Part shown: positions 36,101 through 49,240 of the stretch, one piece after another
How positions within the stretch are numbered: the stretch's first letter is position 1
How the letters are laid out: every line of letters starts with the position of its first letter
Source: Glandiceps talaboti
Taxonomy: Eukaryota; Hemichordata; Enteropneusta; Spengelidae
Direction of reading: 5' to 3'
Length of the DNA stretch: 64,000 nucleotides
Assembly (NCBI RefSeq): GCF_964340395.1
Contig: NC_135556.1
Coordinates: 17,263,642 to 17,327,641, forward strand
Made by a program: the position numbers and the translations under genes
Notes under the pieces: generated by a model
Databases searched by the model: none
Seen by the model: only the letters and a program-made list of their open reading frames with translations
Told to the model about the DNA's origin: nothing

Positions 36101-37696
36101 GTAGTATGGCATTGTGGCTGTTGTATATGAAGTGTAGTACGGCATTGTGACTGTTGTATGTGAAGTGTAGTATGGCATTGTGGCTGTTGTATGTGAAGTG
36201 TAGTACGGCATTGTGACTGTTGTATGTGAAGTGTAGTACGGCATTGTGGCTGTTGTATATGAAGTGTAGTACGGCATTGTGACTGTTGTATGTGAAGTGT
36301 AGTATGGCATTGTGGCTGTTGTATGTGAAGTGTAGTACGGCATTGTGGCTGTTGTATATGAAGTGTAGTACGGCATTGTGAATGTTGTATGTGAAGTGTA
36401 GTACGGCATTGTTACTGTTGTATGTGAAGTGTAGTACGGCATTGTGACTGTTGTATGTGAAGTGTAGTACGACATTGTGACTTGTATGTGAAGTGTAGTA
36501 CGGCATTGTGACTGTTGTATGTAAAGTGTAGTACGGCATTATGACTGTTGTATGTGAAGTGTAGTACGGCATTGTGACTGCTGTATGTGAAGTATAGTAT
36601 GGCATTGTGACTGTTGTATGTGAAGTGTAGTACGGCATTGTGACTGTTGTATGTGAAGTGTAGTACGGCATTTTGTCTTGTATGTGAAGTGTAGTACGGC
36701 ATTGTGACTTGTATGTGAAGTGTAGTACGGCATTGTGACTTGTATGTGAAGTGTAGTACGGCATTGTGACTTGTATGTGAAGTGTAGTACGGCATTGTGA
36801 CTGTTGTATGTGAAGTGTAGTACGGCATTGTGACTGTTGTATGTGAAGTGTAGTACGGCATTGTGACTGTTGTATGTGAAGTGTAGTACGGCATTGTGAC
36901 TTGTATGTGAAGTGTAGTACGGCATCGTGACTGTTGTATGAGAAGTGTAGTATGGCATTGTGACTTGTATGTGAAGTGTAGTACGGTATTGTGACTGCTG
37001 TATGTGAAGTATAGTATGGCATTGTGACTGTTGTATGTGAAGTGTAGTACGGCATTGTGACTTGTATGTGAAGTGTAGTATGGCATTGTGACTTGTATGT
37101 GAAGTGTAGTACGGCATCGTGACTATTGTATGTGAAGTGTAGTATGGCATTGTGACTGTTGTATGTGAAGTGTAGTATGGCATTGTGACTGTTGTATGTG
37201 AAGTGTAGTATGGCATTGTGACTGTTGTATGTGAAGTGTAGTATGGCATTATGACTGTTGTATGTGAAGTGTAGTACGGCATCGTGACTATTGTATGTGA
37301 AGTGTAGTATGGCATTGTGACTGTTGTATGTGAAGTGTAGTATGGCATTGTGACTGTTGTATGTGAAGTGTAGTACGGCATCGTGACTGTTGTATGTGAA
37401 GTGTAGTACGGCATCGTGACTGTTGTATGTGAAGTGTAGTATGGCATTGTGACTTGTATGTGAAGTGTAGTACGGCATCGTGACTGTTGTATGTGAAGTG
37501 TAGTATGGCATTGTGACTTGTATGTGAAGTGTAGTACGGCATTGTGACTTGTACGTGAAGTGTAGTACGGTATTGTGACTGTTGTATGTGAAGTGTAGTA
37601 CGGCATTGTAACTGTTGTATGTGAAGTGTAGTACAGCATTGTGACTGTTGTATGTGAAGTGTAGTACGGTATTGTGACTGTTGTATGTGAAGTGTA
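36101..37696 (-). repeat. 31/33-bp minisatellite, about 49 copies
   Basis: The unit contains GTATGTGAAGTGTAGTACGG then CATTGTGACTGTT. Shorter units lack two bases in the ACTGTTGT part. Single-base variants (TACGG or TATGG, CATT or CATC) are mixed along the array. The reverse strand is open for 567 codons (36087-37790) because the unit has no stop in any of its three antisense frames, so 31-bp units shift the frame without ending it. The open frame is therefore not evidence for a gene. Confidence 0.97.
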
Positions 37697-38079
37697 TCAT
37701 TGAGGCAACAAATGTGTTGCAACGTAAAACATAGTAACTCTCATAGTGGAGACTTAGGAATCTAAGTTTATGAGGAATGGCAGCTGGCACTTTAAGAGCT
37801 TTCCATTGTAACTGTACATTTGAATTTATAGTTCACAGATAACTGTAGTATCAAGAGAGAAGTAATGCTTTTGAAAAATGGTTTCTTGGCGTTATCCATA
37901 AAGTGGAATCATGTAATAACAAATGCAATAAGACAGAAAAAGTGGTTTTGAAGATTTTAACAGCCATAAAACATCTTTCAGCTTTTTTTCTCTCCATATT
38001 TTGTAAATCACTTAATGCTTTCCAGATTTCTTAGTATAAAAGCCCTAGGTAATAAATTCCTACTCAACAAAATAAATGA

Positions 38080-38452
<373 letters not shown>

Positions 38453-39812
38453 AATGCCCACACAAATACAATACACATTGTATTTATGTGCAAACTGTGA
38501 ATGCAGATAGAGGAAAACCCATGAAAGGTACACATTGTTTAAGTCTCAACATGGAAGGATACTCTGTTTTAAGTAAAGTCATTCATAGTCAATACTGTAT
38601 GTAAGCAAAGTCTTACAGGCACAGCATAGCAAGGACTGTCCTTTGGGAGGACTTTCTGATAATCTAGTTGCCAACATTTTGTATGCAGATATTTAGATAT
38701 TCAAGCATTGTATTAACATACCACATGTGCAATGTAATGATATCGTAGAATTGAAATTTGTTGAATGTACAATGTTGAAATGAAATTATGTGATTGTATT
38801 GCATTGAGTTTTAACTGGGATGTAAATGCCCACATGTACATACAATGTACTCTTAAGTAAATTAAACCAAGAAAAATGATTTAAGTTACATACTATAGTA
38901 GTATCTTTTCTCCTGATGCTTTTACATGTAATAGTTAGCCTGTTTACATCCCTCTGTGATTTTGATTTGCTGTCTCACTGATCGCTTGTTAAATGACAAC
39001 CAAATAAATGTGGTGTACCATTTGAAAATCATATTCTCATACTGATTGGTTTGAAAAAAATGCTCTCAAACTGATTGGTCACAAAGGGGAACAATAACGT
39101 ACGTCAGCCTTACTATATTCAAATGAAGTCTACCTGTCGTTGTGCCCTCATTGAAGTGAGCACAAGAGTGGCGTACATGTAGCAAATATTATGGTATGTA
39201 AATAGCTACAAAGAGACACCCGGATAATTGCCATTGTTGAGACGTGGCTAAATTAATTGGTTGCCATTGATAGCATTACAAGTGGATATATAGATAACAA
39301 AGCGAAAAAAATCACAGATCCTGATGTACATTTGTAAACAGGCAATAACTGAGATTTGATGTAATCTTTAGGTAACCCCTACAATGTATTACATACATGT
39401 AAATGGTGAAGGTTTCATCCTAAATTGCCCAACTGAGAACCATTTTCAGAATGTCTGTAGTTGCCAAGTGGTTAACCTCAAGTTTTACCAATCAATAACC
39501 ACAGTAATCTGGACGGAACTGAGAAGGATGTTCATTGTTGGTCCTTTAGGTGCCTCAAAGAAGTAAAAAACTTCAACAGGCAAAAATTCATGAAAAACTG
39601 AACAGTTAAAACTAGTGTGGTTGTAATGTCTAATCTATGCACAACTGAAATGTAAATCTCGTGGAGATCTTCCACACAACACTGAAGACTATCCTCACTG
39701 TAATAGTTATATTTTATCTGTGTGTCTCTTATTTTTAATCCAAAGAAGTATAATTGAAATTCATTTTGTCATCTTGTTGTCTACTTATACACAAGCACGT
39801 ACCCATGCACAC

Positions 39813-39816
<4 letters not shown>

Positions 39817-39870
<54 letters not shown>
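39817..39870. repeat. (CA)n microsatellite
   Basis: About 25 CA units with a CG interruption at the start. Confidence 0.93.
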
Positions 39871-39877
<7 letters not shown>

Positions 39878-40345
39878 TAATCTAATAAATTAGGAAACTC
39901 TACGCCATAACTCAAGAATTTCACCTTTGTCGATCATCAGATGGCTAGAACAGATTGTCAAGGTCTATTTGTTTATGTGAGATAGTTCATTGTATAAAAT
40001 CATAAAATATAATGAAACTAGTAGGTTATTAAAAACTGTTATTTATACGGTGAAAGATTTGTCAAGGGAAGAACACCCAGATGTATTACACATTTGAAAA
40101 GTCAAAATCTGTATGCAAACCGGTGAAATGTTAGAATAGGGGTGAGTCACAATCATATGGTTGCTGTCACGAACACACATGTATCTCTTGTGAAACACAT
40201 CTTGTTACCCACATTTAGCATAACATTTTGGCAAGACTGACAGATTCAATTTATTTGAGATTTTGCAAATGAGCCTTTTCAAGCAACACGTATTTGTACA
40301 TTACCCTGTACATGTATGCATGTACATGTATAGCCATGGTACACT

Positions 40346-40370
40346 GTCTGTCTGTCTGTGTATATGTGTG

Positions 40371-40430
<60 letters not shown>

Positions 40431-40458
40431 GTATGTATGTATGTATGTATGTATGTAT

Positions 40459-40509
<51 letters not shown>

Positions 40510-40532
40510 TATATGTGTATGGATGTATGTGA
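40346..40532. repeat. (TG)n-(TATG)n-(TG)n compound microsatellite
   Basis: Short CTGT, then (TG)n at 40377-40429, (TATG)n at 40432-40464 and (TG)n to 40508. Confidence 0.94.
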
Positions 40533-41354
40533 ATGACTTAAGGTACTAAGGCCAACGATAATGGTGGAAATGTTACTTTTAGAGTCTAGCTGATGAGATT
40601 GTTGAATGGAATATGATCAGGTCAGCAATGTACACATTAGGTTTAAAAAGAGATTGTTGGTATTAAAAACTTAGTCAAAAACTGCTGAGCAAATTGGTCT
40701 GTAATTACAATACGTAGTTAAAGATATTTCTAGTAGTGGCTAGATGAGAAATTGTTCAAGATGAGATTTCACATCAGTGATATGCAAAAATTACAAATGT
40801 ACATGTAGGGCTACAAAAATATGGAGTTTGGTCAAAAATTTAAAATCAAGAACTACTAAGTACAATCTATCCACCTACATATTACATGTGCATTTGTAAG
40901 CCAAGTGATGTCCCAAACCTCTAAATATTTGCCTACATGTACCAAATGTTATATGCAGTTGTGCTTAAATGAAACTGCAGGTTTTTCATTACTTTCTTTT
41001 TTGACTTTGATTATTTGTTAGCTAATTTAAGATGTCACCTGTTACTATAAGAATGACAGCTCACTGAACAAGCAGGCCATTAATTCAAATAGATTTGCAT
41101 TGAATCTACTCAATACCTTTCTTTCAGTCTAAGCCTTACTGCCACAAACAACAGGAAACCACTATCAATCAGGTTCATGCAGGTTTTCTCTCCAATGTCT
41201 ATGGTTTTATTCTAACAGTGTATTTTGTCAACCGCATAGTATTCAGGCAGAAAAAAAATAATTATGGGTTTGCGTTTTCATTATGTGCTTGGCTATTTAG
41301 AGAGAAATGATGTGCCAGTATTATTCAACAGAAAAGGAAGAACTATGATGGGTT

Positions 41355-41640
41355 GTCAGTGGATGAATTAAGGGTTGTCAGTGGCAGAGAGATAACCACT
41401 GGCTATAATTCTTAGTACTGTGGTCAAGGTTGGAGTCCTAAGTTTGTGTTTGATTAAATTTTCCATGCCATAAGTAAGAAAGAGTGTTGTTCATTTTGAT
41501 GCTACCTTATACATTGTATTACCCTGGTCACTTCGGATTCCTCCTTTAATACTGAACACATGAGGGGTGTCCCTCACGATTGACATCGAGGCAAGTTGGT
41601 AAAACCTTAACAACTATCCATAATGTATGAATAAAGAGTA
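41355..41640 (+). repeat. tRNA-derived SINE, copy 2
   Basis: It matches the copy at 1820. It has GTTGTCAGTGG at the start, a B-box-like GGTTGGAGTCC at 41428-41438, then GTTTGATTAAATTTTCCA and a tail with GAACACATGAGGGG. The tail is not amplified here. Confidence 0.6.
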
Positions 41641-44118
41641 CTAATATCAAGTCTTGTTGTGGCATACATGTAGCAACGGAGTTGTTGTCATGGTTACATT
41701 GGATACTTTAGTGTTTACATATGTATAGTGAGCCACATCAACAAATTTGCTATTTAACAAGGTATATGAAAAGAAAGTGTACATCTTTGAGAAGATGCAG
41801 ACTTTCTTGTGTCTCAATAGATACTCAGTGATGATATTTTGGTAAAGGAAGAAAAACAAAAGAAAAAGATTGATGGGATAGGACAAATTGTTTTGTTAAA
41901 GTGTCCTGACTGGGGATAATTCACATTTCGTTTTGAGGAAAAATTAATTGAAATAAACTGAGAATATATGCATAAAGGCTAGCATGAAACTCTCATGAGA
42001 GATATATGTTAATAAAGAAAAAGAATAAGAGACGTGAGATAAGACAAATTGTATAACGTACATGTACCTTGCTATATTGTGATAATTCTTGTTTCTTTCT
42101 AAGGAAAATTAATGGCAATAAACAGTACAAGTTTCAAGTATATAATAAATTTATGAGATTTTGATGTGCATGTATATGTCAAATGTGAATATGGAAGTAA
42201 AAAGAGAAGTGATATACAGCAGGCTATGTTCTATTTTGAGATATTTTGAAAGAAAGAAATTGAAGAAAACGATGAGATGTTAATCTTGGTAGGACTTGCA
42301 TGCACAGTACTGGCTGCATTGATTGCAATACTGTATGCTGTAATTTGGTAATTTGAATTGATTGAAAAATCCAAATGATTACTTGTATAGAAGGAGTTGA
42401 ATGCTATGATTCCGTTTTCATATTTGGTTAAAATGGTATACAACAACTACAGAGTGGACAATGACTGTACACCCATATTTATTTGATGTGCATGGAAAGA
42501 TATTGATAAACGTGAATTGAAAATGAAATCATTGAAATACAAAAATGGTGAATGTAATGCCTGTGATAATTCTGTTAGTAAATGGACTAATGGAATTACA
42601 ACGTAGATGGAAACATGAACATCATCATCTAGACAGGACTGTACATGGCTCTATGATAGTAATTTAATGGGATTATACATAGGTATATTGGAATGTAAAT
42701 CTGAACAGAATTAGTTTAAAAGGGGTTTTATGTGCTGTCTTCCCCATGATAAATGTGTTTTCATTTTTTAGTGAAATTAGAAGGAGACGGCAATGTAAAG
42801 AGTCTGAGCAGGACAGTGGCTTTATTTGTAATAGTCAGCAATGGAATATACATGTACATTAACTAGATTGAAATTCAAATATGAACAGAATTATGATGAA
42901 AATAGTGTGTGGTATTACAATCTACATGTATATTGAATTTTCTATTTGATGTTTAAGCCAGCCAACTTGGAGATGTGACTGTAAGGAGTTGAACATGAAT
43001 ATGTAAAATGCTCATTTGTATTCTGAAGATGCTGAATAAGCATAATAAAATCATGCATCATCCTCAGGGTTGTCATAAAAATCAAATTAGAATAATGATC
43101 CTCGGAAGTTTCCATAAATTGATAAATCAGCGACCAATCAGTTGATCGAAATCAGAACTCCATGGAGACGGCAGAGGTAGCAAAAGCAGACTGCGTGGTG
43201 CCACTGTTATCATTATTGTATAGTTGTGATATTGTATGTAAAATCCAGCATACAGCAATATCTATTACTAAACCCATTCATATGACTGGAATGGTGTAGA
43301 CAGATATGCCCTGGATTGTCATAAATTTTAATGTAGGTGTGCCATAGACTGCTGTTATAATTCAAGGGGTGTTACCATACAACCTATGATGAGATAGTTT
43401 AAAATGCGTAGGTGACAGTAGCAGTGATACATGGGTAAATAATCGTCATACTGAAGTGTTTCATTCTGCCGTCAGTCTTTGCAGGTGTCGCAATCAAATC
43501 GAAGCCCCTTCGTTTTTTTCTTTAATGCTAGTAGAAGTACATTGATATATGGATGCTGTTATTCTTAATGCGGTTTTGTCCATTCTACGTCAGCCCAAGC
43601 TTGTATCCTGTATCCACTTCTCACTCTCTAATGACACAACTTGAAGTGTTCTACGGACTTCAGATCAAAGGCAATGAGTATACTTGTTCGAAGCATACAG
43701 TCCTCTCATCACTGCCTATAGTCAATGCTACCAAAGTCAGGAATTGTATGTAGCAAATGTATGCCAGCTACATTTGCGATGGGAATGAACTGTCTAACAC
43801 GGTAAACTGTTGCCTTTTTAGATGTTTTTTTTGATAACAGGATTGACAGTGGAAATTCCTTGAGGTATCCATTCTCATGGGTGTTCATGTATATTATGAG
43901 TTATCACAGAGCAAATGTGTGTGCACTTTTATCAATCCAATTTGTTCAACAGTTTCTATAAGATCTGGAAACACTTGCTGGAGGAAAATAAGCAGCTGGA
44001 ACTCCAGGATAAGTAGACAAATGTTTCCTTTTCCAGGGTTTGAAGGGCATTAAATCCCTTATATGTATATTGGCTTCAAGTGATAAAATTTTGTCATTTT
44101 CCCTCCTCGGTTTTCCAG

Positions 44119-44429
44119 GTTTTTCAATCATCCTGGCATTTGCCAAGATATGGAGGAAACCACTGACGGGGAATGTTTCCGATCCATTAACCATGCAGAA
44201 AAAACGTTCAAGAAGATGGAGGATTACTTATCCCATAAACAGTTGACCGATGTTGTGTTAGTGGCGGGGGAGGTTAGAATACCTGCCCACCGACTTGTGC
44301 TTAGCGCTGTGTCAGATTATTTTGCTGCCATGTTTACTAACGATGTGAGGGAAGCTAGAGAAACAGAAATAGAATTGCATGGTGTTGACCCTGAAGCTCT
44401 ATACTCACTTATACAATATACCTACACAG
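44119..44429 (+). CDS. KLHL5: Kelch-like (KLHL1/4/5 group) exon: BTB domain
   Basis: KLHL proteins pair a BTB domain, which dimerises and binds cullin-3, with a BACK domain and six kelch repeats that bind substrate; some members also associate with actin. This 311-nt exon encodes most of the BTB fold: INHAEKTFKKMEDYLSHKQL, then TDVVLVAGEVRIPAHRLVLS and AVSDYFAAMFTNDVREARET. It ends in QYTYTG. NHAE.T..KMENYL with AAMFTNDV is diagnostic for the KLHL1/KLHL4/KLHL5 group. The acceptor is TTTTCCAG with two bases owed by the preceding exon; the donor is GTAAGA after the first base of a Gly codon. ATG 44150 is the first start available if no upstream coding exon is used, since TAA 44084 blocks the frame. 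Confidence 0.95.
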
Positions 44430-46030
44430 GTAAGACTGTATTTTTATATGAGTTATCACTGAAATTAATAATTTTTGTATCAAGTACATATTTTTGTTCG
44501 AATAATTGATTCACCTTTTGATGAAAGGTTTAATGAAGTATAGTGAAGGCAAATGACTTTTTGTTTTACCAGTGATAGTGTTTTAATACTCATCACTTTT
44601 CTTCATATTTTTATTTTCAATTCAATTCTTTTTGCGGAGGTATTTTTTTTACAAGAGTAATGTTATTTGGTATCACTTTCCTTCAAATTCATGTTATAGA
44701 ATAAAGTGTTTGAACTTCCTCGGATGTCATTTCACCACTTGAAAAGTTGCATCAAATGTAGAAAGAAGGCTAGTTTCATTTTCGGTAGAGGGTAGATGTT
44801 ATCCACAGGGCAAAATTTCTTATGGTAGTTCACACCTTAATTAAGCAAAGCAATGTCATCACTGCACTTTCTCAAGTATATTCTGTTCAGAGTAATTTAT
44901 AAAAGCCTCTTTCACACTTTATCGTAAGATAGCCATAGGAGTCTTGCTGCTAAAAGTTTCAACGTGGATCAGAGTCGTATTGTGTATTCCGGGCCATTAA
45001 TTGTACAAAAATCTACACTCCTGCACGATAGAATTCATGTCGAATAAATAAATATCTAAGACTCTATCTGCGTTAAAATTAATATATGTCTTTTAGTGTC
45101 TCAGGGTAATGTTTTGTAAATGGATGTAATATGATTTATAAATATAAAGTAGGAGACTGGACAGGATAAAAGTATGTTTTGAGCAACTTGTCAGAGTGGA
45201 AGTCGAGATCAGCTGTTATGGAATCCAGTGAATGGGAAATACATGTATGAATTTGACAGAGTGACTTTGGATGTCAGGCCCCAGGAGACAGTTGTCCATG
45301 TTGTAGCTCTCGATTTAAGGGAGATAAGTCTACTTTCCTTGTTTAGTTCTCAGAGATGTATTTTGGAGATATTTGCCACGGATTATAATTCCATGTGCAT
45401 ACACTCATTAAATAAGTAATGAATGTGGAAATAAAAGTCACACCTTTCAGAATATGTGACTAATGGGGATTTGCTTAGTATGCAATTCATTGACTATGAG
45501 ATTTAGATGTAGTTTGAACATCCTGACTTGAAAACTTGTTAAAGTTACCGCAGCAGCAATGTTTGGCATTTTTGAACGTCTTTTTTGTAAGATGACCCAT
45601 TCTTGTTGTTCGACTTGTAGGGTTGTGCATTATTTACCAAGTGGTGGAGTTCTTATACAACATACAAACAAACTCACCATCTATGTTATTTTGTTACGAA
45701 AAGAGTATTTGGTCCATACCCAAAAATGAAAAGTTCAAAAAACAGATAGTACCTGATGTCCTAAAGAGTGTACAGTTGGCAAAAACACAGTACACTCTAT
45801 AACTTAATCACAAGCAAATCTAAGTAGATTCTACGGATTTGTAGGTGATTGGATATGAACAAACAGGCTTTGAGAGTGAGAGTATGTTTTCTTCAATTTT
45901 ATTGGTACCCAAAATATTCTATAATGATGTTATGATCACATCACATATACCAATTTTTGGTAAGGGCTGTACCAGCTGTTGGACAGGATTCAATATGTTT
46001 TAGTAGTTGGAATGACATTTCAGTATGAAC

Positions 46031-46208
46031 TGAAGTAACCACCAAAAACCATAAAGCTACAGACTGTCTGTTCAGACAAAAGTAACCACCAAAGACCATA
46101 AAGTTACAGACTGTCCGCTTGAACTAAAGTAACCACCTAAAACCACAAAGTTACAGACTGTCCCTTTAAACTTTAGTAACCACCAAGAATCACATAGTTA
46201 GACAACCA
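46031..46208 (+). repeat. 47-bp tandem repeat, about 3.7 copies
   Basis: GTAACCACC recurs at 46035, 46082, 46129 and 46176, exactly 47 bp apart. Units also share CATAAAG.TACAGACTGTC. Confidence 0.95.
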
Positions 46209-46489
46209 CATCCCTTTAATATACATGTATATTGAATGACAAATGAAATTTGAATTTGTACTTTTTAATACTTATTTTTCCACTAAGGAGTAATATTTGC
46301 AAATTACTGAGAAGTTGTACACATTGTATTTTGAATGATTGCTCTGTTACTTTCACACACGTTTATTCAATTTTGGAGAAGGAGGTAAAACTTACAGTGC
46401 CATATTACTTGGTCTTTTGGACATTTTGATTAGGGTAGGAAATAAAAAAACCCATGTGAATTGAACTTGATAATATTTTGTGTTTGATA

Positions 46490-46775
46490 TTATTACATAT
46501 GTACCAGAGAGTACTTGCACTACTACAATGTACATGTGCATACTAGTGGTATTTGCACTGCAGTGCAATACTGAAAACATTATTGCATACCTGCATGCAA
46601 ATGATATGCAAATAGGTGCACAACCATTAGTACTCAGAGATATTTGTACTTGTACATGCTGCGTTTTCTGCTGCACTTTCACTTGTTAAGCTTGTGAAAG
46701 TACAGTTGCAGAGAAGACTGCAAGCACTCACCCTGAGTATGTCACACTTGCACTCACACATCAATGGGTTCTGTC
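46490..46775 (-). repeat. Octamer-bearing dispersed repeat, copy 3
   Basis: Reverse-complement copy of the repeat at 14850. The core ATGCAAATGATATGCAAAT at 46594-46612 holds two ATGCAAAT octamers. Flanking matches extend to ACTCACCCTGAGTATG on one side and GTACCAGAGAGTACTTGCAC on the other. Confidence 0.75.
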
Positions 46776-48599
46776 ATAAAAGTTCACATACCTGTAATAG
46801 TGGCAAATATTTCAAAGTATTAAAAGTATAAGTTTGTTGCATGTCATGTCAACTGTTTATCTCTACGTGTCTAAAAAGGCAAAACTATTAATCAGTTGTT
46901 CACAATTTATCTTCATTTGGAAAGTATTTGGATCAGTGTTTACATGTAGTCAGTAGGTACAGTTTGCTTTTTACAGAGCAATGGGAACTTGTTTGTGACC
47001 ACAAAAAGTTTGTTCAACTTTCCATCAGATTTCATAAAATATTATATTTGATACATGCATCATTGCTACATAATGAAAGTCCTACATAAAGTTAAAAATT
47101 GGTGACAAATAAATAGATGATGTGGACATTATGTTGATAGTGTTTGTTCAGTGATGGCATACATAGTTAATAGTATTCCTACTAAAGATTTTTGAGGTCA
47201 AGAAATTTAGAAATGAAGAATGTATGTACATACATTGTATATTGGGCCTGTGGCCAACTCTTCGTGGGGTAGCTCTAGAAGATTGGTGGTGTAGTAAATG
47301 TTGCATTGTCAGAGAAATTTTCAACACTATGCGGTATCTTTAGTTATGTTAAATGTACGGTATAGACATTAAAATATATGTACTTGGAAGTTGCATAAAA
47401 CACACAATTTCATTTCGTGCAGATGATGTTACCGAGTGTGCTTAGAGGAAACACTGACAATTTCTATCATTGACAGGTACATATACATAAAATTACCAAG
47501 TCAGTGGATTGAACAATGAAAGATCAGGCGTTTTTCATACTCAGGCAAAGTAAAAAATGTGTATTTCTAATAACCTGATCGATCCTAGTTTAAGCCAAAT
47601 GTAAACATTTATTAAAAACAATTTAACATTTACATGTAAAACAAAAACTTATGAAATTCTTTGTCTTCTTGACCTTCATGCACGGCTGTTTACTTTCCTC
47701 AGTGATATGGGTACATATTTCATCAAAGTATCACAGAAGGGGTGTTCTGACTGACATTTTATTTGTTTGTGGGTCAAAAGCAATATTTTTCAATTGAAAA
47801 GATACAATATAATAAAATAAAATTCTGACTGACCTACCTACCCAATTCTCTGAGGCCATGTTATTGGAAACACAATTATTTTTTTTTTCGCCTAAGTAAA
47901 AAATTAATGGAAAATAGTGAAATAGTTGCCGTGACTTGGCTTTAAATCATGCAAAAAAAGTGTACATTTCATTGATATGTACCATATGGTGCTCACTTGT
48001 CAATGAATTAATTAGTAGTCACTTCATGTAATTAATGCATGCGTAATTCAGTTAAAGCTTGTTTACTTTGAATTCAAATTTGACGTTTTATGCGATTTTT
48101 GCCAAGATTAACTTGGTGTTATACGTAATTGAGTTTGTGATCGGACTCTAAATACTTCCGATTTAAAAATGAATTCCATGTAGCCAAGCTGGGGAGTTGA
48201 AAAATACCAGAAATAAGTAACCGTCTGTCGTTTGTTAAATTGAATTAATAACAGTTATTAGGTTCCATTTTTGAAAATCTGAAATATTCTGTCATTAAAC
48301 ATTTGTAAATGTCAAAATGGCACTGAAGTTGTACACGTACCTCTTTCTTGAGTATTTCCTTTCAATTGTAAATTTTTAACCAATTTTTATGTTCTCTGCA
48401 AATATCTGTAACACTTACAAACATGTATATTGCTACAGTACACATCTGTGTTACTGTACAGTGTTACAAATTAGTGGAAAAATTCAGCTTAAAACCGTAT
48501 GTAATCTGATTGAAAATTTTTGTATTGAAATGTCATGGAAATGAATCGTTACTAGATGTATTTTTTATAACATTCTTGCTACCTTTAACCAGTCTTTTG

Positions 48600-49240
48600 T
48601 TAGTTCCCTGAAGGATGGGGCTGTTACAATTGGCTCTGTCCATCTACAATACGTCACTTCTCTGACATGCAATATCCTATTTTATTCAACCCTGGCACAA
48701 AGGTGACATATCATATATGGGACATATGCACATCTTTTGTTTTATGACATATGCAAATTTGACCAAATTGCAGCCATATTTGTAGTTACGCATATGTTAC
48801 TTATGTGAAAATCAAAAACTTTTATTAAATAGAGACCTTATTCAAGTGTCTACCCCTATATTATCAGGTGCAAGCTTTCTTTTGGGACCTTGACTGTTGA
48901 TCTTGCCCTTAAGGGTCAGTTATGAAAATTTAGCCATATCTTGCAATTAACAGACACTTTGTAGTATTTATTTGCTCTCAATTTCTTATAAATCATGTTT
49001 GTAGGTAATACAGAAGAACATAAATGTAGACAAATATAAGTTTTGTTGTTCATATTATGTACTATTTACTGATTGGCAGCCATATTTGTTATTAAAAATC
49101 AATATTTAATACTCAAAAGTATTTTGTAATACATAGACACTCCATTGAATTGCCTTCCCCATATTATCAGGTGTTAACCTTCTTTTAAGACCTTGAGAGT
49201 TGACCTTGATCTTGACCTTCAGCTCAACCCTGGGAGTTGG
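48600..49240 (+). repeat. Diverged 305-bp direct duplication
   Basis: GCAGCCATATTTGT (48771 and 49076) and CCATATTATCAGGTG-like segments (near 48856 and 49159), each followed by CTTTCTTTTGGGACCTTGA-like sequence, recur about 305 bp apart. The beginning loosely resembles the element at 60749. Confidence 0.6.

Noticed and set aside
36087-37790. 567-codon antisense open frame
   Set aside because: It is a translation of a 31/33-bp minisatellite whose unit has no stop in any antisense frame. There is no homology and no splice context.
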